Source: an uncultured Blautia sp.
GTDB taxonomy: Bacteria > Bacillota > Clostridia > Lachnospirales > Lachnospiraceae
Direction of reading: 5' to 3'
Assembly (NCBI GenBank): GCA_934424575.1
Contig: CAKRXU010000002.1
Coordinates: 62,001 to 126,000 of the forward strand
Length of the DNA stretch: 64,000 bases
The position numbers and the translations under genes are program-made. Below, in pieces: positions 63,572 to 64,000 of this stretch. Under the pieces are notes generated by a model. It searched no databases. It had not been told where the DNA came from and saw only the letters and a list, made by a program, of their open reading frames with translations. Within the stretch, counting starts at the first letter, position 1, and each line of letters begins with the position of its first letter.

Positions 63572-64000
63572 ATGGTAGACAAAGCAAAAGTAGAACAGGC
63601 GATCCGTCTTCTTCTCGAAGGGATCGGTGAAGATCCTGACCGTGAAGGACTTAAAGATACACCAGACCGTATCGCACGTATGTGCACCGAAATCTACGGT
63701 GGTCTGGACGAAGAAGCTGACCAGCATCTTCTGAAACAGTTCCAGGTAGAGAACAACGAGATGGTTCTCGAAAAAGACATCACTTTTTATTCCATGTGCG
63801 AACATCATCTGATGCCATTTTACGGCAAGGCACACATTGCCTATATCCCGAATGGCAAAGTAACCGGTCTCAGCAAGCTCGCCCGTACTGTAGACGTTTA
63901 TGCAAGAAGACCGCAGATCCAGGAACGACTGACTGTTCAGATCGCAGATGCCCTGGATCGTGTTCTTGAACCAAAGGGAGTTATGGTCATGCTTGAAGCA
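63572..64000 (+). CDS. folE: GTP cyclohydrolase I (3' end beyond window)
   Basis: First step of folate pteridine synthesis: GTP to dihydroneopterin triphosphate. The visible 143 residues include [16 protein letters not shown] (about 22-37), the zinc/catalytic motif [18 protein letters not shown] (about 73-90) and [22 protein letters not shown] (about 98-119). About 40-50 residues, including the distal Cys ligand, should lie past the right edge. AAGGAGG is 13 bases before the ATG. It lies behind a THF riboswitch and diverges from pabABC. Confidence 0.95.
   Translation, partial: MVDKAKVEQAIRLLLEGIGEDPDREGLKDTPDRIARMCTEIYGGLDEEADQHLLKQFQVENNEMVLEKDITFYSMCEHHLMPFYGKAHIAYIPNGKVTGLSKLARTVDVYARRPQIQERLTVQIADALDRVLEPKGVMVMLEA

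Overview
The window looks like a chromosomal segment of a Gram-positive, anaerobic, spore-forming gut Firmicute, most likely of the Lachnospiraceae (Blautia/Ruminococcus-like). The evidence is the sporulation sigma factor SigG with a YlmC/YmxH-type partner, a SpoVB-like flippase, strong AAGGAGG ribosome sites, TTGACA/TATAAT promoters, THF and c-di-GMP-I riboswitches, flavodoxin with DUF3793, and a giant 2-hydroxyacyl-CoA dehydratase activase. No genus can be fixed from the sequence alone. Most genes lie on the minus strand.

Layout. 1-2.2 kb: end of a polyamine-type ABC operon (M20 amidohydrolase and potA, cut by the left edge). 2.3-6 kb: tRNA-Thr(CGU), a branching-enzyme homologue with altered catalytic residues and a lysine/alanine-rich tail, and a fructokinase. 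6-13 kb: a mixed amino-acid operon leuB-ilvD-ilvB-serC-serA. 13.2-15 kb: tgt and yajC with a dispersed repeat between them. 15-15.5 kb: palindrome-rich DNA. 15.6-19.8 kb: the 1410-residue activase. 20-23.7 kb: hisH-hisF-ung-flippase. 23.8-27.8 kb: a two-component system and a pseudo-receiver/degenerate GGDEF/EAL protein. 28-33 kb: a transposase relic and a metal cluster (flavodoxin, DUF3793, P1B-ATPase, DUF6110-like protein, divergent Fur). 33.1-34.1 kb: tmRNA facing an orphan c-di-GMP-I riboswitch. 34.4-37.7 kb: putP, lrgAB and a tnpB relic. 37.7-46 kb: ppk1, nitroreductase, aldo/keto reductase, efp, aroK, yqeG, citrate synthase and an aminotransferase. 46.3-49.4 kb: gdhA, sigG, ymxH and nrdR. 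49.5-50 kb: a 484-bp inverted-repeat element. 50-52.5 kb: PPK2-type phosphotransferase and a LacI-type regulator. 52.7-55.8 kb: PTS EIIBCA and a HAD hydrolase, each behind a promoter flanked by two LacI-type operators. 56-60 kb: marR and a heterodimeric ABC exporter. 60.2-64 kb: pabA-pabB-pabC, divergent from folE (cut by the right edge), which sits behind a THF riboswitch.

How parts work together. The pab genes make p-aminobenzoate and folE starts the pteridine branch of folate, so both halves of folate synthesis leave one intergenic region with separate RNA controls. gdhA, citrate synthase and the aminotransferase form a 2-oxoglutarate/glutamate/alanine node. ppk1 and the PPK2 enzyme provide polyphosphate synthesis and polyphosphate-driven nucleotide phosphorylation. 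Two promoters near the Fur gene carry TTAGTT..AACTAA-like sites.

Most unusual: the branching-enzyme homologue; a 128/129-bp repeat whose two copies differ by compensatory changes in hairpin stems; a related hairpin family with a conserved loop and changing stems; a c-di-GMP riboswitch with no gene after it; and a P1B-ATPase paired with a small membrane protein with a Glu-rich tail.
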